6,463 nucleotides of DNA, from NCBI GenBank assembly GCA_025350285.1, contig JANXYE010000597.1, positions 1 through 6,463 of the forward strand. The letters run 5' to 3'. The stretch is from Chloroflexota bacterium (GTDB taxonomy: Bacteria > Chloroflexota > Dehalococcoidia > Tepidiformales > Tepidiformaceae). Below are positions 1 to 5,497 of this stretch, one piece after another. Numbering within the stretch: position 1 is the first letter of the stretch; every line of letters begins with the position of its first letter. Made by a program: the position numbers and the translations under genes. The notes under the pieces are model-generated. The model was not told the origin of the DNA and did not search any database. It worked only from the letters and a program-made list of their open reading frames with translations.

Positions 1-2421
1 GACCGGTTTATGCACCTCGAATACCTGGAGGCAGACTTCCGCACCGAGGCGCAGGCCATCCTCGGGGAGTACAACAAGAGCTCGGCCGACCCGCTTTCGA
101 AACTGCTCGAAGTGCAGCGCGACCACGCCTACGAGGTGCACCCGTACAAGCACACCACGATGGGCTTCCTCGCCGACATCGAGGAGATGCCGAACCAGTT
201 CGCCTACTCGCATGTTTTCTTCGAACGGTGGTACCGGCCGCGCTACACGACAATCATTCTTGCTGGCGACCTCGACCCGGACGAGGGGGTGCGGCTCGTG
301 GAGAAGTACTGGGGCCAGTGGCGGGCCGGCGGCGACGTCACGGTGGAGATCCCGCCCGAACCACCGCCGCGAGGGCCGATCACGGCGCACCTCGCGTGGT
401 CGGTGGCGACGATCCCCTGGGTCTCGCTGGGATTTCATGGCCCGGAGTTTTGCGCGTCAGGCCCCGACTATGCCGCGATCGACATCCTCCTCGACCTCTT
501 TTTCGGCGAGACTTCGGATGTGTACCAGGAACTCGTTGAGCGCGAACAACTGGTCGATCAGCTCTTCGTCTATGCGGCCGGGCACCAGGACCCCGGATTG
601 TTCAGCATATTCGCGCGCGTGAAGGACCCGGCCGACACGCCGGCCGTACGCGACGCCCTGCTCGCCGCGGTCGGCGAGGCGCGCCGGGCGCCAGTGCCCG
701 CCGAGCGCCTGGCGGAAGCGAAGTCGAATGCGCGGTACACGCTCGCGCGCACGCTCGACAACACGGAATCGATCGCCGGGACAATCGCCCGGTTCGTCCG
801 CTACGAACGCGACTACGGGACACTCAACGAGCTGTTCCGCACATATGGTGGGCTTGCGCCGGAGGACCTTCACAAGGCTGCGCTGACGTACCTCACTGGC
901 GAACGACTGGTGTTCACAAGCCTATCCCACGAGTCGCTCCCGGCGGGGCTCGCGGAGAGCCTCGAATTCCCAGCGCCCAGTTCGGTGCAGAGCAGTTCAT
1001 CGTTCGGCGTCGTCGAGCAGCGGACAGCGTCGCCTTTGCTTCGCTGGAAGTTCCTGTTTTCGGTAGGATCAGCACACGACCCGGCCGACCGCCCTGGCCT
1101 CGCCGCGCTCTCGGCCGCGATGATCGCCGAAGGGGGTAGTTCGCGGATGCGGATCGACGAGATCAACCGGGCGCTGTACCCAATCGCGGGGTCATTTACG
1201 GCGCGGGTGGACAAGGAGATGACGGTGTTCACGGCCGTCAGCCATTGCGAGACGGCCGACCGGTTCCTCGACATCGTGCTGCCGCAATTGCTGGCGCCCG
1301 GGTTCCGGGAGGAAGACTTCCTGCGCCTGCGCGAACAGCAGAGGAACGCGCTGTTGCAGGACTTGCGTTCCAGCAACGAAGAGGAACTCGGCAAGGAGGA
1401 ACTGCAGGCCAACCTCTTCGCGGGCACGCCGTACGCCCACCCGGTGCTCGGCACGGCCTCCGCGATCGCGGCCACGACGCTCGACGACGTGCGCTCGTTC
1501 GTTGCGGCCAACTACGTGCAGGCGAACCTTACCCTGGGGGCCACCGGGGACGTTCCGGAGGGTGTGGCCGCCAAGGTCGGCGCGGCATTCGCGAAGCTCC
1601 CCGCCGGGGTTGCGGCCGTGCCGCCGGTGGTCGCGCCGCTCGCTCTTACGCGCACGAGCGTCGAAATCGTTGAGAAGGAAACGCGAGCGGTCGCGATCTC
1701 CATCGGGCATCCAATCTCAGTCACGCGGGCGCATCCCGATTTCGCCGCGCTGTGGCTCGCTCGCTCGTGGATTGGCGAGCATCGGGCCAGCAACGGGCAG
1801 TTGTTTCAGCGGCTACGGGAAGTGCGCGGCATGAACTACGGCGACTACGCCTACATTGAGGCCTTCCCGGATGGCATGTCGAGGTTCTTTCCTACGCCGA
1901 ACCTCGCGCGGCGGGTGCAGGCCTTCGAGATCTGGATCCGACCGGTGCGGCCGGAACAGGCGGTGTTCGCGATCAAGGCGGCGCTCTTCGAGTTGCGGAG
2001 CCTGATCGAGAAGGGGCTCAGCTCGGAGCAATTCGAGATGACCCGCGAGTACCTGTCCAAGAACGTTTTCGTGATGACGAAGACCCAGGACGATCAACTG
2101 GGGTACGCGCTCGATAGCCATTGGCACCGGACGGGCGAGTTCGTCGAGTCGATGCGCGCCGGACTTGCGGCGCTCACGGTCGAGCGAGTAAACGCTGTCA
2201 TCGGTGCCCACCTCAGCGGTGAACGACTCTGCGTGGTGATGATCGCGAAGGACGCGGCACAGCTGCGTGACGAGTTGCTGAGCGAGCGCTTCACAAGCAT
2301 GAGCTACGCCTCGGAGAGACCGGCCGAAGTGCTGGCCGAAGACCGGGTTATCGGCGCGCTTGAGCTTGGCCTCCAACCGGACGACATACGAATCACGCCC
2401 GTAGACTCCGTTTTCGCCTGA
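1..2421 (+). CDS. M16 (pitrilysin/insulinase-like) zinc metallopeptidase, 5' end outside the window
   Basis: This is a peptidase of the M16 family, which cleaves peptides or unfolded proteins in a clam-shell chamber. The frame is open to base 1, so the Met at base 10 is probably internal. Numbering from that Met, the sequence opens with the helix TEAQAILGEY. Its Glu13 and Glu20 have the seven-residue spacing of pitrilysin Glu162 and Glu169, and the second is the third zinc ligand. The HxxEH motif normally lies about 75 residues earlier and is therefore missing only because of the window edge. Residues 45-105 (HPY, a wYrPRYtt-like strand, then GDLDPDE) are typical of M16. A second, inactive half begins near residue 344, where GLAALSAAMIAEGG stands at the HxxEH position. 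The Arg/Tyr segment LREVRGMNYGDY of the last domain is near residue 602. With the missing part the protein would be roughly 900 residues, a single-chain four-domain enzyme. Location and substrate cannot be read from this fragment. Confidence 0.9.
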   Translation, partial: DRFMHLEYLEADFRTEAQAILGEYNKSSADPLSKLLEVQRDHAYEVHPYKHTTMGFLADIEEMPNQFAYSHVFFERWYRPRYTTIILAGDLDPDEGVRLVEKYWGQWRAGGDVTVEIPPEPPPRGPITAHLAWSVATIPWVSLGFHGPEFCASGPDYAAIDILLDLFFGETSDVYQELVEREQLVDQLFVYAAGHQDPGLFSIFARVKDPADTPAVRDALLAAVGEARRAPVPAERLAEAKSNARYTLARTLDNTESIAGTIARFVRYERDYGTLNELFRTYGGLAPEDLHKAALTYLTGERLVFTSLSHESLPAGLAESLEFPAPSSVQSSSSFGVVEQRTASPLLRWKFLFSVGSAHDPADRPGLAALSAAMIAEGGSSRMRIDEINRALYPIAGSFTARVDKEMTVFTAVSHCETADRFLDIVLPQLLAPGFREEDFLRLREQQRNALLQDLRSSNEEELGKEELQANLFAGTPYAHPVLGTASAIAATTLDDVRSFVAANYVQANLTLGATGDVPEGVAAKVGAAFAKLPAGVAAVPPVVAPLALTRTSVEIVEKETRAVAISIGHPISVTRAHPDFAALWLARSWIGEHRASNGQLFQRLREVRGMNYGDYAYIEAFPDGMSRFFPTPNLARRVQAFEIWIRPVRPEQAVFAIKAALFELRSLIEKGLSSEQFEMTREYLSKNVFVMTKTQDDQLGYALDSHWHRTGEFVESMRAGLAALTVERVNAVIGAHLSGERLCVVMIAKDAAQLRDELLSERFTSMSYASERPAEVLAEDRVIGALELGLQPDDIRITPVDSVFA

Positions 2422-2424
2422 TTG

Positions 2425-2448
2425 CGGGCCGCTGGCGATCAGCGCCCG
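2425..2448. terminator. GC-rich hairpin between convergent genes, possible bidirectional terminator
   Basis: CGGG plus CGCTG pairs with CAGCG plus CCCG, giving nine base pairs with one bulged C at 2429 and a five-base loop GCGAT. The hairpin starts just after the peptidase stop codon and runs into the last codons of the opposing gene. No T-run follows on either strand, so intrinsic termination is uncertain. Its position between two converging genes is the main support. Confidence 0.35.
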
Positions 2449-3137
2449 AGCAGCCGCCAGGTCTCGACGGCCGGGAGGCCCCCGCCGCGCTCCGCCTCGG
2501 AGATGGCTGCTTGCTGGCGGGCGCTTTCGAGCCCGGAGAGGAACAGCGCGGGGTTCGCACTGACTTTCAGCGCGAGCGTCCGGTCGTTCGCGAGGAGTGT
2601 GCAGAACGCTTCGAAGATGGCGGCACGATCCAGGTAGTTTTCGAAGACGAAGAGGGCCACGTCATCCATCGCCTCGTGCTCGGCCCGGACACTGAGGCGG
2701 GTGTAGGCCTGGACCAGCCAATCGGCGGTCTCTTCCCAGGCGATTGGGGACTCTGAACAGGACGCGGCTTCGAGGGCTTCGTGCGCGTGAAAGAGCATGA
2801 CCAGGAACGTCGGGAGAGCACGGCGGTCGTAGCCGGCGCGGGCCAGGCGAACCCAACGGGTTTCGTCGGCGCAGCTCGCGTAGGGCCGGAGCGTGGGGAT
2901 GGCGCCGGCGAGTTCGTTCGCTTCAGCGTCCGGGAGGGTGGTGATCCAGTCTTCGATGGTGCGCGGTGGCACGGCGGCGAGGTCGATGAGAGAGAGGGCG
3001 GCGAGCCGCCTGGCGGGTGAGCCATCCTGCACTTCCCGTGCGAGTTCGGACGCGGAGAACTGGCGGAGGGCCGAACGTTCCGCCTCCCACCCGTTGTACT
3101 GCTCTGGAAGTAGCCTGGCCACGGGCCAAGAATACAC
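2439..3137 (-). CDS. Uncharacterised helical protein, 232 residues
   Basis: I do not recognise a family. The start is GTG at 3135-3137, preceded on its strand by GAGGAG three bases upstream, a good but close Shine-Dalgarno sequence. No other start nearby has one. The protein looks soluble, acidic and almost wholly alpha-helical. It has no signal peptide, membrane segment or obvious metal-binding cluster. The cysteines (89, 127, 179) are scattered. Helical stretches fall near residues 28-56, 70-84, 92-122, 132-150, 155-190 and 196-216. An Arg/Ala/Leu-rich beginning (ELAREVQDGSPARRLAALSL) recalls helical-repeat scaffolds such as HEAT-like proteins, but no repeat period is clear. It ends 17 bp from the peptidase stop (convergent) and starts 36 bp from hemB (divergent), so it is probably monocistronic. 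Codon choice is GC-rich like its neighbours and gives no sign of recent transfer. The reading frame is convincing; the function is unknown. Confidence 0.72.
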   Translation of the reverse strand: MYSWPVARLLPEQYNGWEAERSALRQFSASELAREVQDGSPARRLAALSLIDLAAVPPRTIEDWITTLPDAEANELAGAIPTLRPYASCADETRWVRLARAGYDRRALPTFLVMLFHAHEALEAASCSESPIAWEETADWLVQAYTRLSVRAEHEAMDDVALFVFENYLDRAAIFEAFCTLLANDRTLALKVSANPALFLSGLESARQQAAISEAERGGGLPAVETWRLLGR

Positions 3138-3150
3138 CCGCTCCTCGCGC

Positions 3151-3164
3151 CGTACCGATGTACG
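3151..3164. repeat. Inverted repeat CGTAC-CGAT-GTACG in the divergent promoter gap
   Basis: Two perfect five-base arms flank four bases, between the 232-residue gene and hemB. The right arm overlaps the proposed hemB -10 box. Given that placement it could be an operator acting on one or both genes, but five-base arms are short enough to arise by chance. Confidence 0.35.
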
Positions 3165-3166
3165 AT
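3161..3166 (+). promoter_or_regulatory. Candidate hemB -10 box TACGAT
   Basis: TACGAT lies seven bases before the ATG at 3174, so transcription would start at or next to that ATG and give a leaderless mRNA. No TTGACA-like -35 box is visible at the usual distance, which would fall around 3137-3143. The same box-to-ATG spacing is seen at the Fur-family gene, whose -35 box is clear. The call rests on spacing and on the lack of a Shine-Dalgarno sequence. Confidence 0.35.
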
Positions 3167-3173
3167 GAAGCGC

Positions 3174-4157
3174 ATGGAAAGCTCATTCCGGCGGCACCGC
3201 CGCCTTCGCCGCACCGCTTCGCTCCGTGCGCTCGTCCGCGAGACGGATCTCTCGCCGGCACACTTCGTCTACCCGCTGTTCGTCCAGGCCGGGCTTCATG
3301 GGCGCGCACCGATCGAATCGATGCCCGGGCAGGACCGGCTTGGCCTCGACGCGCTCACCGCCGAGGCGGCCGAACTCCGGGAACTGGGGATTCGGTCGGT
3401 GCTGCTCTTTGGGCTGCCTTCGTACAAGGACGAGGTGGGCTCATCTGGATGGGCGGAGGACGGTATCGTCCAGAAGGCGGTGCGCATACTCAAGGAAGCG
3501 GACCCAGAGCTGGTCACGATCGGTGATGTGTGCCTCTGCGAATACACGAGCCACGGCCACTGCGGCGTCTTGAGCGGGGACGGGCAGGTGGATAACGACG
3601 CCTCGCTCCCGCTGCTGGCGGGAATGTCTGTGAGCCTGGCGGACGCGGGCTGCGACATCATCGCGCCGAGCGACATGATGGATGGCCGCATCGGCGCAAT
3701 CCGCTCCGCGCTGGACGCGAGTGGCCACAGCCAGACGCCGATCCTTTCGTATGCGGCGAAGTTCGCGAGCGCCTTCTACGGGCCGTTCCGCGAGGCGGCG
3801 GAGAGTACACCGGCCTTCGGCGACCGGCGCGGCTACCAGGCGGACGGCGCGAACGGGCGGATCGCCCTGGATGAAGCGCTCACGGACATCGACGAAGGGG
3901 CGGACATGGTGATGGTGAAGCCGGCCCTCCCGTACCTCGACATCATCCGCGACGTGCGGGCGGCGGTGAACGTGCCGGTGGCCGCATACAACGTGAGCGG
4001 CGAGTACAGCATGCTCATGGCCGCCGCGGAGCGAGGCTGGATCGACGGGGAACGCGCCATCGACGAGACCCTGACAGCTATTCGCCGGGCCGGCGCGGAC
4101 ATCATCATCACCTACCACGCGAAACAGTGGTGCCGTGCCCAGGCCAGCCGGCGATAG
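3174..4157 (+). CDS. hemB: Porphobilinogen synthase (delta-aminolevulinic acid dehydratase), HemB
   Basis: HemB condenses two 5-aminolevulinate molecules to porphobilinogen, the first common step to haem, sirohaem, cobalamin and chlorophylls; it is a cytosolic homo-octamer. Counting from the ATG at 3174 (327 residues), the zinc-site cysteines in DVCLCEYTSHGHCG are Cys120, Cys122 and Cys130, the same numbers as in the E. coli enzyme. The Schiff-base lysines are Lys196 (in YAAKFASAFYGPFREA) and Lys249 (in VMVKPALPYLDI). Glu234 aligns with the E. coli allosteric magnesium ligand. It is therefore a zinc-active-site enzyme, probably magnesium-stimulated. An in-frame ATG at 3165 would add three residues. 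I prefer 3174 because it gives the usual family length before the RRLRR motif and sits seven bases after a -10-like box. Neither start has a clear Shine-Dalgarno sequence. No other haem gene is adjacent. Confidence 0.97.
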   Translation: MESSFRRHRRLRRTASLRALVRETDLSPAHFVYPLFVQAGLHGRAPIESMPGQDRLGLDALTAEAAELRELGIRSVLLFGLPSYKDEVGSSGWAEDGIVQKAVRILKEADPELVTIGDVCLCEYTSHGHCGVLSGDGQVDNDASLPLLAGMSVSLADAGCDIIAPSDMMDGRIGAIRSALDASGHSQTPILSYAAKFASAFYGPFREAAESTPAFGDRRGYQADGANGRIALDEALTDIDEGADMVMVKPALPYLDIIRDVRAAVNVPVAAYNVSGEYSMLMAAAERGWIDGERAIDETLTAIRRAGADIIITYHAKQWCRAQASRR

Positions 4158-4167
4158 GCGCCGGGCG

Positions 4168-4641
4168 TCAGCTCGAGACGGCGCGCCGGGCGAGTCCGAA
4201 GGTCAGGGGAGAGGTGACGACCGTGCGGCGGGCGGGGGTTGTCTCCTGGCAGGCTTTGACAAGCCGCCCATCCACGACGTCACTGATCCCGTGATCGCGC
4301 GCGCCCTGGCGTACGTGGGCAACGGTCGCGGAGACGGTGGCTTCGAAACCGGGCCATTCCTTGCAGTGGATAACGCGCAGGTGGCGGGACGATTCGTTCC
4401 ACTCGACGACGAGACGCGGGTGGGACGACGGCCCGGCTGAGTACCGGGTGTAACCGCCGAGGTACTCTTTCGTCATATGGAGGCCGCGGGACGTGGGATC
4501 GATTTGCGCCTTCTGGAGTCCCTCCCAGAGTTCACCAAGAGCCAGTAACAGCCGGAAGGCGACATCGGTGGTGTCGGCGCGCACAGGCATACTCCATCTG
4601 GGTAGCTCGCTCGTCGGCGGGGGCTCCGGCGTCTTCCGCAT
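4168..4641 (-). CDS. Uncharacterised protein, 157 residues
   Basis: No family is recognised. The start is ATG at 4639-4641, with no Shine-Dalgarno sequence; TAACCT lies three bases upstream. An internal Met at residue 18 is an alternative start that would remove a proline-rich head (EPPPTSELPRW). The remainder suggests a mixed alpha/beta fold: a helix around 25-47 (VAFRLLLALGELWEGL), strands around 76-93 (RLVVEWNESSRHLRVIH), a helix around 98-116 and a basic tail (residues 138-153). Two cysteines (93, 131) are not in a motif. There is no signal peptide or membrane segment. It converges on hemB with 10 bp between stops and diverges from the Fur-family gene across a repeat-rich spacer. The perfect palindrome in that spacer lies 27 bp before this start and is likely to control it. 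The protein could be a small regulator or a lineage-specific protein; I cannot tell which. Confidence 0.65.
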   Translation of the reverse strand: MRKTPEPPPTSELPRWSMPVRADTTDVAFRLLLALGELWEGLQKAQIDPTSRGLHMTKEYLGGYTRYSAGPSSHPRLVVEWNESSRHLRVIHCKEWPGFEATVSATVAHVRQGARDHGISDVVDGRLVKACQETTPARRTVVTSPLTFGLARRAVSS

Positions 4642-4667
4642 TCTAGGTTAACACGGATGGTGCGCAA

Positions 4668-4692
4668 GCTCTCTATCGGGCCGATAGAGAGC
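4668..4692. promoter_or_regulatory. Perfect 25-bp palindrome, probable operator
   Basis: The arms GCTCTCTATCGG and CCGATAGAGAGC are perfect 12-base reverse complements around one central G at 4680. No T-run follows on either strand, which argues against a terminator. Its position 27 bp from the start of the 157-residue gene, overlapping a candidate -10 box on that strand, fits a binding site for a dimeric repressor. It does not resemble a Fur, Zur or PerR box, so the regulator is unknown. Confidence 0.6.
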
Positions 4693-4709
4693 ACCGTCAT
4701 ATTTATCAA
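4681..4709 (-). promoter_or_regulatory. Candidate promoter for the 157-residue gene
   Basis: Read on the minus strand, TTGATA (4704-4709) is five of six bases from the consensus -35 box. It is followed by a 17-base spacer and TATCGG (4681-4686), a weak -10 box. The -10 box lies in one arm of the 25-bp palindrome, as expected for repression by promoter occlusion. This promoter would give a leader of about 35 bases. Confidence 0.35.
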
Positions 4710-4720
4710 CATATTTATCA
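4698..4720. repeat. Two direct copies of CATATTTATCA, 12-bp period
   Basis: The copies are at 4698-4708 and 4710-4720, identical over 11 bases and separated by one A. On the minus strand each gives TGATAAATATG. The 15 bases at 4706-4720, read on the minus strand, match 10 of the 14 specified positions of the 7-1-7 Fur-box form TGATAAT-N-ATTATCA, with the left half-site at six of seven. An AT-only island in GC-rich DNA beside a Fur-family gene suggests autoregulation, which is inference. Confidence 0.5.
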
Positions 4721-4751
4721 GCGGCTAACCTATCGTCAGCCAACGCAGGCC

Positions 4752-4777
4752 CCGCGGTGGAGTTCCGCGGTGGAGTT
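4752..4777. repeat. Perfect 13-bp tandem duplication CCGCGGTGGAGTT
   Basis: The copies at 4752-4764 and 4765-4777 are identical and abut. The second ends two bases before the TTGACA -35 box of the Fur-family gene. This may be a recent slippage duplication, or a doubled activator site just upstream of the promoter. Each copy contains the palindrome CCGCGG. Confidence 0.7.
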
Positions 4778-4779
4778 CA

Positions 4780-4809
4780 TTGACAGGCGCGCCGGGCCGC
4801 ACCTAGGCT
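4780..4809 (+). promoter_or_regulatory. Promoter of the Fur-family gene, probably leaderless
   Basis: A perfect -35 box TTGACA (4780-4785) is followed by an 18-base spacer and TAGGCT (4804-4809), which keeps the key T, A and final T of a -10 box. Seven bases separate it from the ATG at 4817, so the transcript should begin at or within a base or two of the start codon. No Shine-Dalgarno sequence is present, in agreement with leaderless translation. Confidence 0.6.
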
Positions 4810-4816
4810 CGTAAAG

Positions 4817-5224
4817 ATGACGGCCTCCCAGGACACGATTGAGCGCCTCGCGCAGGTGGGCCACCGCGTGACCGCCCCGCGGCGGGCCGTGCTGGATGCG
4901 ATGTCACGGCTGAACAGCCCGTTTACCATCGAAGAACTGACCTCGGCCGCGCCGGCCGTCGGCCGGGCGACGGTGTTCCGCACGATGAAGCTGCTGCAGG
5001 AGGCGGAGGTTGTTTGCCGCATGGTCCTTGAAGACGGGAGCGTGCGTTACGAGGTCTCGACCGGCGGGCACCACCACCATTTGATCTGCAACGAGTGCGG
5101 GCGGGTCGATGAGTTTAGCGACGCGGACCTGGATGCCCTCATCCAGCGGAATGCGTCTGACCGCCGGTTCAGGCTGGCCAGCCACAGCCTTGAGCTGTAT
5201 GGGCGTTGCGCGAGTTGTAGCTGA
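4817..5224 (+). CDS. Fur-family metal-dependent transcriptional regulator
   Basis: This is a dimeric DNA-binding regulator of the Fur/Zur/PerR superfamily, 135 residues, the usual length. The N-terminal winged helix covers about 1-80, with recognition helix GRATVFRTMKLL near 49-60. The dimerisation and metal domain follows: STGGHHHHLICNECGRVDEF at 81-100 and HSLELYGRCASC at 123-134. Cys91, Cys94, Cys131 and Cys134 form the structural zinc site. His85-His88, Glu79, Asp106 and His123 are candidate sensory ligands, with Asp106 where E. coli Fur has Glu108. The His near position 33 in many Fur proteins is absent (NSPFTIEE here), so the metal sensed (iron, zinc, manganese) or peroxide cannot be assigned. 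The gene stands alone. Two TGATAAA half-sites about 100 bp upstream suggest autoregulation. The next gene downstream is a transporter binding protein 365 bp away with its own control region, so co-transcription is unlikely. Confidence 0.93.
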   Translation: MTASQDTIERLAQVGHRVTAPRRAVLDAMSRLNSPFTIEELTSAAPAVGRATVFRTMKLLQEAEVVCRMVLEDGSVRYEVSTGGHHHHLICNECGRVDEFSDADLDALIQRNASDRRFRLASHSLELYGRCASCS

Positions 5225-5270
5225 CGAAAGCGCCCGCGCGGCACGCCCGAACGTGAACATTGCGTGGCCC

Positions 5271-5293
5271 GCGGCGGGTAGAGCCGCCCCGCC
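5271..5293. terminator. GC hairpin downstream of the Fur-family gene, possible terminator
   Basis: GCGGC (5271-5275) can pair with GCCGC (5283-5287) around a seven-base loop. Alternatively GGCGGG (5273-5278) can pair with CCCGCC (5288-5293). The two stems exclude each other. No T-run follows, so termination is only suggested by position, about 47 bp after the stop codon. Confidence 0.3.
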
Positions 5294-5446
5294 AACGCCT
5301 CAGGCAATGGCCCTGTGGACTTGATGCGGGCCAGTCGAATCTAAAAGGCGTTCATAGGAAGCCGCTGGGCCTAAATCTCGTGCCATCCGGGGGCTGTCCA
5401 CGTTCGTACACTAAGTCGCGGTGCACTTGTGCGGCCGCGCCGGGTG

Positions 5447-5476
5447 TACAATCCAGGCAGCCGTTTCAGGAGGTGA
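5447..5476 (+). promoter_or_regulatory. -10-like TACAAT followed by an unattached Shine-Dalgarno AGGAGGTGA
   Basis: TACAAT (5447-5452) differs from the consensus -10 box at one base, though only a weak CACTTG (5424-5429) lies 17 bases upstream. AGGAGGTGA (5468-5476) is fully complementary to the 16S rRNA 3' end. No ATG, GTG or TTG lies at proper spacing after it. The nearest ATG, at 5498, is 24 bases beyond AGGAGG, while an in-frame ATT at 5486 would be well spaced. Confidence 0.4.
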
Positions 5477-5497
5477 GCGCGGCGCATTACGTTAACG

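Noticed and set aside
1..240. Inactive M16 peptidase because HxxEH is absent
   Set aside because: The motif belongs about 75 residues before the Glu ligand at bases 67-69, outside the window. The two downstream glutamates are intact, so inactivity is not supported.
870..1511. A 213-codon minus-strand frame inside the peptidase gene
   Set aside because: It is opposite strongly conserved M16 sequence, its product is of low complexity and it resembles no protein. It is an antisense by-product of high GC content.
3846..3890. Loss of the allosteric magnesium Glu in HemB, because NRREA of E. coli reads NGRIA here
   Set aside because: Aligning from the first Schiff-base lysine puts the E. coli ligand in the later EAIRESL segment, which aligns with IALDEAL and keeps its Glu (Glu234).
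3441..4118. A 225-codon minus-strand frame opposite hemB
   Set aside because: hemB carries all catalytic residues on the plus strand; the antisense product is Arg/His/Val-rich without a recognisable fold.
4668..4720. CRISPR array or insertion sequence end
   Set aside because: There are only one palindrome and two short direct repeats without spacers, and no transposase or Cas gene is present.
5281..5330. Glycine riboswitch suggested by CTCAGGCAA
   Set aside because: The GCCGAAGG core and the pairing GGAGAG-type strand are not found upstream, and the bases after CAGGCAA do not follow the usual AAGGAC pattern.
5468..5476. Trace of a 16S rRNA-related sequence
   Set aside because: AGGAGGTGA matches only the anti-Shine-Dalgarno complement over nine bases, with no further rRNA similarity around it.
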